NCBI GenBank assembly: GCA_017463565.1
Contig: JAFTOZ010000064.1
Span: 1 to 41,316 of the forward strand
Direction: 5' to 3'
DNA length: 41,316 nucleotides
Source of the DNA: Clostridia bacterium
Lineage (GTDB): Bacteria; Bacillota; Clostridia; Christensenellales; CAG-1252
This document shows, in pieces, positions 15,387 to 24,020 of this stretch. Each line of letters opens with the position of its first letter. Position 1 is the stretch's first letter. The notes beneath the pieces were generated by a model. It saw only the letters and a list, made by a program, of their open reading frames with translations, was not told the DNA's origin and did no database searches. The position numbers and the translations under genes were made by a program.

Positions 15387-18017
15387 ATGAAGAAGATCCT
15401 TGTATTTTTGCTTGCCGTTTGCGTTGCCGCTTGTGCGCTGACACTCGTTGCCTGCGATCCGGCCAACTATACGCTTACCTACGTCATTGACGGGGAAGTG
15501 TATAGCATATCTACCGTCAATCCCGAAGAAATTCCCGATTTTCCCATCATCCCTGATGAAAAAGATGGGTATTCTTTTGACGGTTGGTATATTGATGCGG
15601 AGCGAACGGCTTTGGTCGACTGGGAGAATTTCTTTGGTGAGGAAAAGGAACTCACTCTCTACGGTACCTATCGCTACCGTGGCGAGGCGCATACCATCAC
15701 GTTCGTGACGGATATGGAATTGGAAGTTGCGCCGATGACTGTCTACGAAAACGAGCCAATGGGGGCTCTGCCTCTGCCTATGATGGACGGCTACGTTTTT
15801 CACGGTTGGCACTATACCGCCGAGCGCAACCATCCCTACGATGCCTCTCGGGGCATTGCTACGGATATCACCCTCTACGCACAGTGGTTGCCCTTGGATC
15901 CTCAGTTACTCACCGAGGTGGAGATTTCTATCAACTATTTGACAAGCGAAGTAGCAGACGCTACCCTCACGCTAACGCAAGGCGAAAAAATAGTTTTGCA
16001 CAATCCCGTGCGTCCTGGCCACAGAATTCTTAGCTACTATATAGACGAAAATTTCCTCGTTCCCTACGATTTTACGCAGATCGTTACCCATTCCTTTACA
16101 CTATATGCCCTGTGGGAGCGTGACGACACCCAGTTTGCCGTTCGTTTTGAGGCAAACGGCGGTACGCCCGTGCCCACCGAATACGTGACGGTCAATTCCC
16201 ATCTGAGCGCGCCTACCACTACGCGCCCCGGGTTTGTTTTTGCCGGTTGGTACGTAGACTCGTCTTTGCAAGAGCCCTTTGATTTTGTGGCCTCTATCAT
16301 TACCTCTTCTATCGTGCTGTATGCAAAATGGATCCCGGAAGAAAAGCCCGACGGCTTCAACGTGACTTTTGTCAAAAACAACGGAGAAGCGGACGAGGTA
16401 TATTTCTTCCAAAAGGACAGTCATTTCTTCTATCCCAACCTGACAAACGGAGATGCTGTTTTTATGGGTTGGTACGTAGACGAGGCGTTTACAACCCCCT
16501 ACGAGTTTGACGCTAACTCCAAAGAGGATATCACCGTCTACGCGCGTTGGGAATTTGCGGAAGAAGAGGAAGGATTTACCTTCCGCAGAAATCAAGCAGG
16601 TACGGGCTATATCCTAGAGGGGTATACGGGCAGCGCAACCGTCGTCATTCCTGCCGAGTATAATTCTCTGCCTGTGGTGGAGATTGCCCCCAATACCTTT
16701 GCAGGGCAGGCCATCACCGCCGTGACTGTTCCGGAATCGGTGCTTGAAATTGACGACTCGGCATTTGAGGGATGCTCGGCATTGGAAACGATTACGGTTA
16801 AGGGCGCTACTTTGGAGAAAATTGGGGCAAGAGCATTCTATCATACTGCAATTAAGGATCTTTATCTGCGAGAGGGGATTCGATTGATCGGAAAAGAAGC
16901 TTTTGCCTATACCCCCTTGACAAAAGTCATTTTGGCAGGTCCTGTGGAGATTGGGGAGAGTGCCTTTGCCTATTGCAAATCGATGGTTTCTTTCCGAGCA
17001 GATGCGGCCATTTCTTTGGGGAAGAAGGCGCTCTACGAGTGTGAGGATTTGAGTACCGTTACCCTAAAGGCCTGCGTATCAATTGACGACTACGCAATTG
17101 CTGTGATTGGGGGATACAATACAACTTTGACCACGCTTGAATTGCCTGCGTGCACTACCATCGGAGATTACGCCTTATACGGCTTGACGGCGCTGAGTAC
17201 CGTCTCTGTGCCAAAGGTGCAGGATGTCTTCTGTTATGCTTTCTTTAATACGCGAATAAAGAAGATCAATCTTCCTGAGATTCAGCGTATTTATAGTTAT
17301 GCCTTTGACAGTTGCCACTCTCTGTCTTCGGTAGAATTGGGCGAATCTCTCGTTTCTATCTCCTACGGTGCGTTTAACGGATGCCCCAACGTTAGTTTTG
17401 CGATGGACGGACATGCTACCTTTACCGTAGTAGACGGATCTATTTTGACCGATAACGGTAAAACCCTTTACGTGGCAGGATATTCATCGACGACCTATAC
17501 CATTCCGGCAGGTGTTGAAAAGGTGGGCGAAAAGGCATTCCAAGCAGGCAACCAAGTGCAGACTCTCGTCATTCCTTATACCGTGACCTATATGGAGCCG
17601 ATGGCGGTTTCCACCTTGGCGGCGCTTGCAGAGGTGAGCATTTCCGCCACAAACGAGACCTACTCGATCGGCGAGGACGGACACCTCTATAGTGGCACCA
17701 CCCTCATTCGATACCTGGACGGCAAGGGTGCCGCCGAGTATACCCTTTCTGCCGATATCACCGTTTCGGTGGGTGCGTTTGGCGGTTGTAAGAATTTGAA
17801 GACGGTGACCGTCGATTCTAGTTTGACAAAGATTGCATTCGGTACCTTCTACGGCTGTGCCTCCCTCGTCGAGGTAATCGGCACCCAAAACGTGCTTGTG
17901 TACGAGGACTTCTGTTTTGCAGGTTGTACCTCGCTCACCACCATTGTGATTCATCCCGATGCAACGGTGGCGGAGGATTCCTTCACCGGTACGCAGGTTA
18001 CAGGCATTGCACGCTAA
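15387..18017 (+). CDS. Surface lipoprotein: five InlB-like repeats followed by BspA leucine-rich repeats
   Basis: 876 residues. The signal peptide ends in a lipobox (LVAC, Cys at about 23), so the mature protein should be lipid-anchored outside the membrane. Residues 28-390 hold five Listeria-Bacteroides (Flg_new) units, recognisable by GY.F.GWY..... and closing LYA.W strands. From about residue 400 to the end there are many LRR_5/BspA units (F..C.SL..V.I......I...AF), a right-handed solenoid found in adhesins. The start is five bases after the previous stop without a clear ribosome site, suggesting translational coupling. The 3' end overlaps gerC on the other strand by 20 bp. The role as an anchored adhesin of the surface cluster is inferred from domains. 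Confidence 0.9.
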   Translation: MKKILVFLLAVCVAACALTLVACDPANYTLTYVIDGEVYSISTVNPEEIPDFPIIPDEKDGYSFDGWYIDAERTALVDWENFFGEEKELTLYGTYRYRGEAHTITFVTDMELEVAPMTVYENEPMGALPLPMMDGYVFHGWHYTAERNHPYDASRGIATDITLYAQWLPLDPQLLTEVEISINYLTSEVADATLTLTQGEKIVLHNPVRPGHRILSYYIDENFLVPYDFTQIVTHSFTLYALWERDDTQFAVRFEANGGTPVPTEYVTVNSHLSAPTTTRPGFVFAGWYVDSSLQEPFDFVASIITSSIVLYAKWIPEEKPDGFNVTFVKNNGEADEVYFFQKDSHFFYPNLTNGDAVFMGWYVDEAFTTPYEFDANSKEDITVYARWEFAEEEEGFTFRRNQAGTGYILEGYTGSATVVIPAEYNSLPVVEIAPNTFAGQAITAVTVPESVLEIDDSAFEGCSALETITVKGATLEKIGARAFYHTAIKDLYLREGIRLIGKEAFAYTPLTKVILAGPVEIGESAFAYCKSMVSFRADAAISLGKKALYECEDLSTVTLKACVSIDDYAIAVIGGYNTTLTTLELPACTTIGDYALYGLTALSTVSVPKVQDVFCYAFFNTRIKKINLPEIQRIYSYAFDSCHSLSSVELGESLVSISYGAFNGCPNVSFAMDGHATFTVVDGSILTDNGKTLYVAGYSSTTYTIPAGVEKVGEKAFQAGNQVQTLVIPYTVTYMEPMAVSTLAALAEVSISATNETYSIGEDGHLYSGTTLIRYLDGKGAAEYTLSADITVSVGAFGGCKNLKTVTVDSSLTKIAFGTFYGCASLVEVIGTQNVLVYEDFCFAGCTSLTTIVIHPDATVAEDSFTGTQVTGIAR

Positions 18018-19101
18018 TATTGCGTTCCCAGGTGATTTCTTCAAGCGGCCATACCTGACCGTACCGTTTATAGAGTCTGCCTTGCAGACTGAAAATATCT
18101 ACGTTATCCTTGCGGCATTCCTCCTCGGTTTGCCGCATTTGTTTATCGATTGCATCGGCAACCAGACGTTGCACGTATTCTGCGTCCGGGTTGGCATCGG
18201 ATAGCGTTTGTTCGATCACACGGACCGAATAGTAATAATTGCCTACCACGTGCGCAGGCGCATACGCGCGAACCCGTCTGACCTTGCTGATCGCTACCGT
18301 GACGTAGCCACCCTTGTCGTCGTATGCCGTCACCTGTCCACCCTTTGCCTCGAGCAAACCAACCGCACGGGTTACCTCTTTTCCGTAGACGTGGGGATTG
18401 CCGTCTTGGTCAAAAGCCACCGTGTTATCCAAATCGTACAAGAAAACGTTGTCCGTTTGCCCTTGCGTTTGTCCGGTAGGGGGCTCTGCACGTACTGCAA
18501 TGGCATAGGGAAGATATTTCGTGCCGCTTTTGCCGTCCAGTTTGGCGCAGTAGTCCTTGATCGTGACTAACTTTCTGCCGCCTATCTGCGAAACGAGCAC
18601 GTTATCCTCTGCCATATAGGCGCTGGACGTGGTGAGAATAGGCACCTTGGACGTAATGGTCTTTTTCGCCTCGCCCTGCGTGGCAACGACTTGTACGTCC
18701 CCCGAAAGGAGATTGCCTGTCAGTAGACTTTTCATCACCCCGTCCAATCCGTTTTTCGTCAGCTCCTCTCCTACAAAAAGCACTTTGCAATGGGCGTACG
18801 CAGGGTATAAGCTGGATTGAGCCTTGATGTGGTCAAAAGCCCCCATCAGCGTTTTTCCTTTGCCGACGATCACTTGGTATGCAGGCCCCGATTGGGGCGT
18901 GTTGACCGAACTGGCCTCTACTAACTGGGCGCATACTACGTAGTCCTGTTCATCCCGATCTACGCTCACACCCAACACGATCCCAAGCTTGGTCAGTTGT
19001 AACCGCTCAATCAGACTGTTTCCCTCCAGAAGTGCTGCCACCAAGGCACACGCCAGAACAACCGCGATCAATATTTTGCGCCAATGCTTTTTACCCTTCA
19101 T
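17998..19101 (-). CDS. gerAC: Ger(x)C family spore germination protein (C subunit)
   Basis: 367 residues from the ATG at 19101, chosen because an AAGGAG site stands eight bases upstream; an ATG 39 bases earlier lacks one. It matches the Ger(x)C family: N-terminal membrane segment, LGIVLGVSVDRDEQDYVVCAQ strand, FDHIKAQSSLYPAYAHCKVLFVGEE, and a C-terminal domain with DADAEYVQRL-like helices. C subunits are normally lipoproteins that work with the A and B membrane subunits to sense germinants. Here the only candidate lipid-attachment cysteine is in VVLACA, a poor lipobox, so it may be held by an uncleaved helix. It overlaps gerAB by 11 bp, and its 3' end overlaps the surface lipoprotein gene tail to tail. 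Which paralogue set (GerA, GerB, GerK) it belongs to is unresolved. Confidence 0.9.
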   Translation of the reverse strand: MKGKKHWRKILIAVVLACALVAALLEGNSLIERLQLTKLGIVLGVSVDRDEQDYVVCAQLVEASSVNTPQSGPAYQVIVGKGKTLMGAFDHIKAQSSLYPAYAHCKVLFVGEELTKNGLDGVMKSLLTGNLLSGDVQVVATQGEAKKTITSKVPILTTSSAYMAEDNVLVSQIGGRKLVTIKDYCAKLDGKSGTKYLPYAIAVRAEPPTGQTQGQTDNVFLYDLDNTVAFDQDGNPHVYGKEVTRAVGLLEAKGGQVTAYDDKGGYVTVAISKVRRVRAYAPAHVVGNYYYSVRVIEQTLSDANPDAEYVQRLVADAIDKQMRQTEEECRKDNVDIFSLQGRLYKRYGQVWPLEEITWERNISVQCL

Positions 19102-20212
19102 TATTATTCTCCTTTTGGGTCGTAGACGGTGCTTTTCCACGACGTTTTGCCGCTGCCACCGCCGTCAGGATACACACGACTAGCAGTACGCACCAAATGA
19201 TGGTACTGACCGCCGTACTTTCCACAAGGCGCAGCACACCGTCCTTGTTGTAGAAAAGGGCTGCGTACAACCCCACCGCCAGGGCAGCGCAACCAATGAC
19301 TGCGCCCTCTCCCTTGTGTTTGTGTTGACCGCAAACCTGCCTTGCCCCCTCGCAGGCGGCGTAGAAAAACAAGCCCAACACAGGCGGTACCATCAATAGC
19401 CATACCAACATCAAAGGCCAATCCACCGCGCCAATCACCTCGGGAGCACCGTTGACCAGCATTCGCGCAAAGGCATATTGGATATATTGTCCTGCCGAGC
19501 CGTAGGTGTAGAGAAAATCGATATAGAACAGTACGATGGAAAGGACTGCCGCCACCGTGCCGATAACGGGCCACAGCCACCGCCTTTTTGCTCGCATATT
19601 TTCCCTGGTGTCAGCAAATACGAACAGTACGCCGTCACCCATCCAAAGCGCACTCCTGAGGAAGCCTTTGCCAAAAGAAAAGGGATGGAAAAGCGCAAAC
19701 AAATTGTAGGTTTCGCCTGCAGGCTCCAAAAAGACAAGGCTAACGGCCACCAACGCAAGGGACAAAAAACCAAAGATCAAGGCTGTCCTGCCGATACCGG
19801 CAAAGCCTTTTACGGCAAGTAGCGAAGCCATCACGATCCCCACTGCTACCAACACCCATACGGTGGCTTGGTTGAATAGGTTGTCCATACAATAGCCAAC
19901 GATATCCTGGGTATAGAAAACCCCTTTAAATAGGCAAAATAGCCCCAACAGGCCCCCTAGAATGCGCTTTGCAATCGGGTGCAGGGGAAGAGCGCCAAGA
20001 CCCCCCATTCGTGCCGTCCATAGGCTGGCAGCAAGTACCGCAAGGTCTACGGCAATGCCCACCAGCACAACCCACAGACCGCCTGCACCTGCTGCCTCTG
20101 CCAGTACGGAGGGGAGTCGGTTGATACGGAAAGTAGTCAGCAGCATAAAGGCACAAATGGCAACCTCCGCACGGGTCATTCGATTTTGGTGATCGAGGAA
20201 GCGACTGCTCAT
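19091..20212 (-). CDS. gerAB: Spore germination permease (GerAB family, B subunit)
   Basis: 373 residues starting at MSSRFLDHQNRM. This ATG lies one base after the gerAA stop and has a GGGAGG site six to seven bases upstream. The protein is highly hydrophobic with about ten predicted membrane segments, matching the GerAB/APC-superfamily germination permeases that form the germinant-binding part of the receptor in the spore inner membrane. The last ten residues (TTQKENNNEG) lie over the start of gerAC. In-frame ATGs further upstream fall inside gerAA and have no ribosome site. Confidence 0.9.
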   Translation of the reverse strand: MSSRFLDHQNRMTRAEVAICAFMLLTTFRINRLPSVLAEAAGAGGLWVVLVGIAVDLAVLAASLWTARMGGLGALPLHPIAKRILGGLLGLFCLFKGVFYTQDIVGYCMDNLFNQATVWVLVAVGIVMASLLAVKGFAGIGRTALIFGFLSLALVAVSLVFLEPAGETYNLFALFHPFSFGKGFLRSALWMGDGVLFVFADTRENMRAKRRWLWPVIGTVAAVLSIVLFYIDFLYTYGSAGQYIQYAFARMLVNGAPEVIGAVDWPLMLVWLLMVPPVLGLFFYAACEGARQVCGQHKHKGEGAVIGCAALAVGLYAALFYNKDGVLRLVESTAVSTIIWCVLLVVCILTAVAAAKRRGKAPSTTQKENNNEG

Positions 20213-20213
20213 A

Positions 20214-21647
20214 CTATTTCCCTCCCTTTTTGAAACGGCGGCGATTTTTATTGGGTAGGCTGTACGGCCTCTCTTCCATATCCTCAATCGGCGCTTTGAT
20301 CAAACTATCCTTCAAATCTCCCGCTACCAAAGGGGCAATAGGCGCCACGTAGTCGGTGCCGTAGTTGGTCATAGTTACGGTGTAGCAGACAAACACGCTT
20401 ACTGCCGTAATCACACCCACGAGTCCCAAAAGGCTGGCAAACAGTAGAAAAACAAGCCGCATAATACTGAAAGGACCTGCATTATTGGGAGTCGTATACA
20501 TACCGATGGCAGATAGCGCCATCACCAACACCGCCGGCGAAGAAAGCAATCCTGCGTTGACTGCCGTTTCTCCCAGTACGATGGCGCCCACGATAGACAG
20601 GGCCATACCCACGTATTTGGGCATACGCACGCTTGCTTCGTTCAACACCTCAAATAGCAATAGAACCACGAACATTTCGGTGGTGGGATTGAAAGGCACG
20701 CCGTTAGTGGCCTTAATGACGGTAATTAAAAACTTGAGCGGCAACAGTTGGTAGTGATATTCCTGCATGGCCACGTACAGAGCAGGAAGCAGCACCGACA
20801 TCGCCACGCAAATCAGGCGCACCATACGCAATAGGGTGGTACGCTTGCTCTTGCGATAGTAGTCCTCACTATCTTGGAATCCCTCGATAAACAGGCAGGG
20901 GAAGGTGAGCACCATGGGGGAGCCGTCTACGATGACTGCCACACGCCCCTCCAGTAGCTTTGCCGCCACGATATCGGGTTTTTCTTGCGAGCCGTATTGG
21001 GTGAACAGGCTATGGGGATTGTCCTCTATGAGTTGGCCGACGTAGGAGCTGTCCAATACCGCATCAATGTCGATAGCCTCTATGCGCCGTGTGATTTCGT
21101 CCACCACGCGCTCGTCTGCAACCGTAGATAGCCAACAGATCGCCACCCTCGTGTGGGAGAGCCTGCCTACCTTTCGCTCGCGGATAATCAAGGAGCGGTC
21201 ACGCAGTCTACGGCGCAACAGAGTGGTGTTTTGTGCCAAATCCTCTACGAATCCCTCTCGCGGACCTTTGAGTACGGTGGCGGTCGGCGGTTCCATAATG
21301 GCACGCTTGGGATATTTGGCCAAATTGACCTCGAAGAAAAGGTCGGGCTCTACGAACAGAAGGATATTGCCCTCGGCAATTGAGGTCTGTGCTTCATCGA
21401 AATTCTCTACCCGATTGAACTGTGCCGAGGAATAGGTGATACGGTTGAGCGTTCTTTCGTCTACCACAGGATCTTCCCGCCCGACGAGAGGTTGCATAAT
21501 GCCCTGCTCCAACAGCACGCGGTCACTCATACCGTCTACAAAAGCATACAGCGCACACCGACCGCAAACGGTAGACTCCACGATTGCCAGGTCAAGACTA
21601 TCTCCAAACCCCTCGGAAAGGGCCTTTTTTGCTTGGTCTACATTCAT
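20214..21647 (-). CDS. gerAA: GerA family spore germination protein (A subunit)
   Basis: 477 residues. The soluble N-terminal half includes FGDSLDLAIVE, CALYAFVDGMSDR and PREGFVEDLAQNTTLLRRRLRD, the last being a hallmark of GerA A subunits. The C-terminal half has several membrane helices starting near LLPALYVAMQEYHYQLLP. With B and C it forms the germinant receptor that triggers ion and dipicolinate release. It is first in the operon, with B one base downstream. No Shine-Dalgarno precedes the ATG, and a near-consensus sigma-G -10 ends only five bases upstream, so the message is probably leaderless. Expression in the forespore is inferred from that promoter. Confidence 0.93.
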   Translation of the reverse strand: MNVDQAKKALSEGFGDSLDLAIVESTVCGRCALYAFVDGMSDRVLLEQGIMQPLVGREDPVVDERTLNRITYSSAQFNRVENFDEAQTSIAEGNILLFVEPDLFFEVNLAKYPKRAIMEPPTATVLKGPREGFVEDLAQNTTLLRRRLRDRSLIIRERKVGRLSHTRVAICWLSTVADERVVDEITRRIEAIDIDAVLDSSYVGQLIEDNPHSLFTQYGSQEKPDIVAAKLLEGRVAVIVDGSPMVLTFPCLFIEGFQDSEDYYRKSKRTTLLRMVRLICVAMSVLLPALYVAMQEYHYQLLPLKFLITVIKATNGVPFNPTTEMFVVLLLFEVLNEASVRMPKYVGMALSIVGAIVLGETAVNAGLLSSPAVLVMALSAIGMYTTPNNAGPFSIMRLVFLLFASLLGLVGVITAVSVFVCYTVTMTNYGTDYVAPIAPLVAGDLKDSLIKAPIEDMEERPYSLPNKNRRRFKKGGK

Positions 21648-21652
21648 GTCGG

Positions 21653-21682
21653 TAGTATGCCAAAAGGGGTGCCGATTATGCC
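21653..21682 (-). promoter_or_regulatory. Sigma-G/F-type promoter of the germination operon
   Basis: On the minus strand GGCATA (21682-21677), a 17-base spacer and CATACTA (21659-21653). CATACTA is the published B. subtilis sigma-G -10 consensus, and GCATA fits the sigma-F/G -35 (GYATA). Germination receptor operons are classical sigma-G targets. Transcription should start at about 21650-21646, on the start codon of gerAA. Confidence 0.75.
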
Positions 21683-21698
21683 TTTTCCTATTTGGTCG

Positions 21699-21727
21699 TT
21701 GACGAAACCGCGGCGGTCTGCTATACT
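21699..21727 (+). promoter_or_regulatory. Sigma-A promoter of the cyclophilin lipoprotein gene
   Basis: TTGACG-N17-TATACT, with the -10 ending six bases before the ATG at 21734. No ribosome site is present in those six bases, and the expected start of transcription coincides with the ATG, so the mRNA would be leaderless. Confidence 0.75.
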
Positions 21728-21733
21728 GGACCT

Positions 21734-22369
21734 ATGAAAAAGATCCTCGTTTTATTGTCTGTATTTGTATTATTGCTTTGTGGCACCCTGGTTGCTTGCT
21801 CCGAGCCAAACGGTTCGGGCGGCGGTACGGAAGATGGCAATCCCGTGGTTGTCTTTACTCTGAGTACCGGTGATACCATCAGAATGGAGCTATATCCTGA
21901 CGTTGCGCCCAAGAGTGTGGAGAATTTTTTGGTCTACGTGAGAGAGGGCTACTACGTTGGCGTTGTGTTCCACCGCATTATCAACGGCTTTATGGTGCAA
22001 ACGGGCGGATATACCTACCGGGACGGTTTCCTGCAAGAAAAGGCAGGCTTGCACGATCCTATCGTGGGTGAATTTGCTTCCAACGGCTATACCAACGATT
22101 TGTTGCATACGGCAGGTGTCGTATCGATGGCACGTAGCACCCTGCCTAACTCTGCTACTGCTCAGTTCTTCATCGTAGCGGAAACGAGTCCTCACCTCGA
22201 CGGTGACTACGCAGCCTTTGGTCGGGTGGACGAGGCCTCTCTTGCCGTGGTGCAACGCTTGCAACAAGTTGCTACGGGTCGAGGCTACCTTGCGTTGGGT
22301 GGCTATTTGTATCCTATGAGCGACGTACCCATCGAGCCTATCACAATCCTTTCTTGCGAATTGCAATAG
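21734..22369 (+). CDS. Cyclophilin-type peptidyl-prolyl isomerase lipoprotein
   Basis: 211 residues from MKKILVLL; the frame extends 14 codons upstream, but that part overlaps the promoter. A lipoprotein signal ends in LVAC (Cys 22), followed by a Gly/Ser linker. The cyclophilin domain has FHRIINGFMVQTGG and NSATAQFFIV, matching the catalytic-Arg and Q-F-F motifs, and ends with IEPITILS. It would catalyse proline cis-trans isomerisation during folding of exported proteins at the membrane surface. It is monocistronic, divergent from the germination operon and closed by a strong terminator. Confidence 0.92.
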   Translation: MKKILVLLSVFVLLLCGTLVACSEPNGSGGGTEDGNPVVVFTLSTGDTIRMELYPDVAPKSVENFLVYVREGYYVGVVFHRIINGFMVQTGGYTYRDGFLQEKAGLHDPIVGEFASNGYTNDLLHTAGVVSMARSTLPNSATAQFFIVAETSPHLDGDYAAFGRVDEASLAVVQRLQQVATGRGYLALGGYLYPMSDVPIEPITILSCELQ

Positions 22370-22431
22370 CGGACGTGTAGGCAAAGAGGGGAGCAACCCC
22401 GAAATTATTACCGCAAGTTTTTATGACAAAG

Positions 22432-22464
22432 AAAAAAGCGCACCCACGTGGAGTGCGCTTTTTC
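22432..22464. terminator. Bidirectional terminator between the cyclophilin and metQ genes
   Basis: AAAGCGCAC and GTGCGCTTT form a 9-bp stem around a nine-base loop. There are runs of T on the plus side and of A before the stem, so it can serve both convergent genes. Confidence 0.85.
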
Positions 22465-22476
22465 TTCTAGTTGGAT

Positions 22477-23289
22477 TTATTTATCGAGGGAAAATACAGG
22501 CAGAACGGCACCGCTATAGGTTTCTACAATATAATCGTAGACGGCCTTGCTTTGCAGGACGGATACGAGAGCCTGGATCTTGGGATCGTTCTCGTGGCCT
22601 TTTTTGACTGCAATCAGGTTGGCGTAGGTTTGTGCACTATCACTGTCTGCGCTTTCGCGTGCGATAGATTCATCGAGGTTCAAGCCTGCCTCCAGGGCGT
22701 AGTTGCCGTTGATGACCGCCAACACACCGCCTTGCTTGTAGGTGGCTGCCAACATATCTGCTGCCATCAAGGTGATTTCGTTGCCGTTATCTTCGGCGAT
22801 ATCGTACTCGGTCAGACTATCGTTTGCGGTGGGGTTGCCTTTCAGCGTGATATAGCCTTCCGATGCCAACAACAGCAGCGCACGAGTCAGGTTGCTATCG
22901 TCCGAAGGAACGATGATGGTGTGGCCCGATTTGCCCTCTGCGGTGCCAAACAAGCTCATAGGCTCGTAGTGGATCTTAGCAACCGACACAAGCTGCGTGC
23001 CGTTCTTGCTGTTGAAGGAATTCAGATAGGGCTCGTGTTGGAAGTAGTTTGCGCTCAAACTGCCGTCCTCAAGGCTCACGTTGGGCAACACGTAGTCGTC
23101 GTATACGCGGATTTCCAAGGTATATCCCAACTTTGCCAACTCACCCTTGACTTGCTCCAAAATCTCTGCGTGGGGCACCGCGGTGGCGCCGATCACGATC
23201 GTGTACTCATCAATTTCTTGGCAACCGACTGCGCCGACAACCAGCGTCAACAGCACCAAAACAACCAACAAAGCAATCCATTTTTTCAT
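22477..23289 (-). CDS. metQ: Methionine ABC transporter substrate-binding lipoprotein
   Basis: 270 residues of the NlpA/MetQ family. The lipoprotein signal ends VGAVGC (Cys 23). The binding fold begins YTIVIGATAVPHAEILEQV, followed by NYFQHEPYLNSFN (MetQ consensus is close to ANYFQH.PYL), YEPMSLF and IIVPSDDSNLTRALLLL, the usual order of family blocks. It delivers methionine to MetNI at the membrane. The start overlaps the metI stop by four bases (ATGA). Substrate preference (L-Met, D-Met or a derivative) cannot be read from sequence, but the gene set metN-metI-metQ is complete. Confidence 0.93.
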   Translation of the reverse strand: MKKWIALLVVLVLLTLVVGAVGCQEIDEYTIVIGATAVPHAEILEQVKGELAKLGYTLEIRVYDDYVLPNVSLEDGSLSANYFQHEPYLNSFNSKNGTQLVSVAKIHYEPMSLFGTAEGKSGHTIIVPSDDSNLTRALLLLASEGYITLKGNPTANDSLTEYDIAEDNGNEITLMAADMLAATYKQGGVLAVINGNYALEAGLNLDESIARESADSDSAQTYANLIAVKKGHENDPKIQALVSVLQSKAVYDYIVETYSGAVLPVFSLDK

Positions 23290-24020
23290 AGTGTATTCTC
23301 CTTTTTGTTCTTTTTCTTTTTACCGATATGATGAATGCGTTTATCCGTGCGTTTTGCAATCAGCATTCCCAATTCTTGAATAACCTGCACGATCACCATA
23401 GAGAGCGCAAGCGCTACCCACATAACGTCTTTGTTTTGACGTTGGTGGCCGTTGATGATGGCAATTTTGCCCAAGCCACCGCCGCCGATGGTAGACGCCA
23501 TTGCCGAATAACCCAACACCGTCACCGCCGAAATCACCAGACCCACCAACAAGGCAGGCTTAGCCTCGGGCAACAGTACCTTGAAGATGATTTGGCTATT
23601 GCTTGCGCCAAGCGCACGTGCCGCCTCAATCACCCCTTTATTGACTTCCTTCAAAGAGGACTCGACCATACGTGCCACGTAGGGTGCCGCTGCAATGGTG
23701 AGCATAACGATCATCGGACCGTTGCCTACCGACTTGCCAAGAAGGAAGTTTGCCACGGGCAGTAGCGTTACCATAAGGATCACAAAGGGAATGGATCTCA
23801 GGATATTGACTACGATACCCAGCGTTTTGTTTACAACCAAGTTTTTGCAAAGACCGTTTTTGTCCGTCACCGTGAGAATCACACCCAAGGGGAGACCAAT
23901 CACGTATGCAAGCGCCAGAGAGAGCACCGTCATATAGACGGTTTCCCATATGGCCATCCACAGATCGCCGGAGGAGGACAGGTTTTGCAATTCTTTCGAT
24001 ACCAACAGTAAGTTTTCCAT
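23286..24020 (-). CDS. metI: Methionine ABC transporter permease
   Basis: 244 residues with about five membrane helices. It starts in the metN stop (TAATG, one-base overlap) and ends in the metQ start. The cytoplasmic coupling loop EAARALGASNSQIIFKVLLPEAKPALLVG carries the EAA motif that docks onto MetN. The N-terminal SSSGDLWMAIWETVYMTVLS and RSIPFVILMVTLLP blocks are typical of MetI. The C-terminus is strongly basic (KKKKNKKENTL). Confidence 0.94.
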   Translation of the reverse strand: MENLLLVSKELQNLSSSGDLWMAIWETVYMTVLSLALAYVIGLPLGVILTVTDKNGLCKNLVVNKTLGIVVNILRSIPFVILMVTLLPVANFLLGKSVGNGPMIVMLTIAAAPYVARMVESSLKEVNKGVIEAARALGASNSQIIFKVLLPEAKPALLVGLVISAVTVLGYSAMASTIGGGGLGKIAIINGHQRQNKDVMWVALALSMVIVQVIQELGMLIAKRTDKRIHHIGKKKKNKKENTL

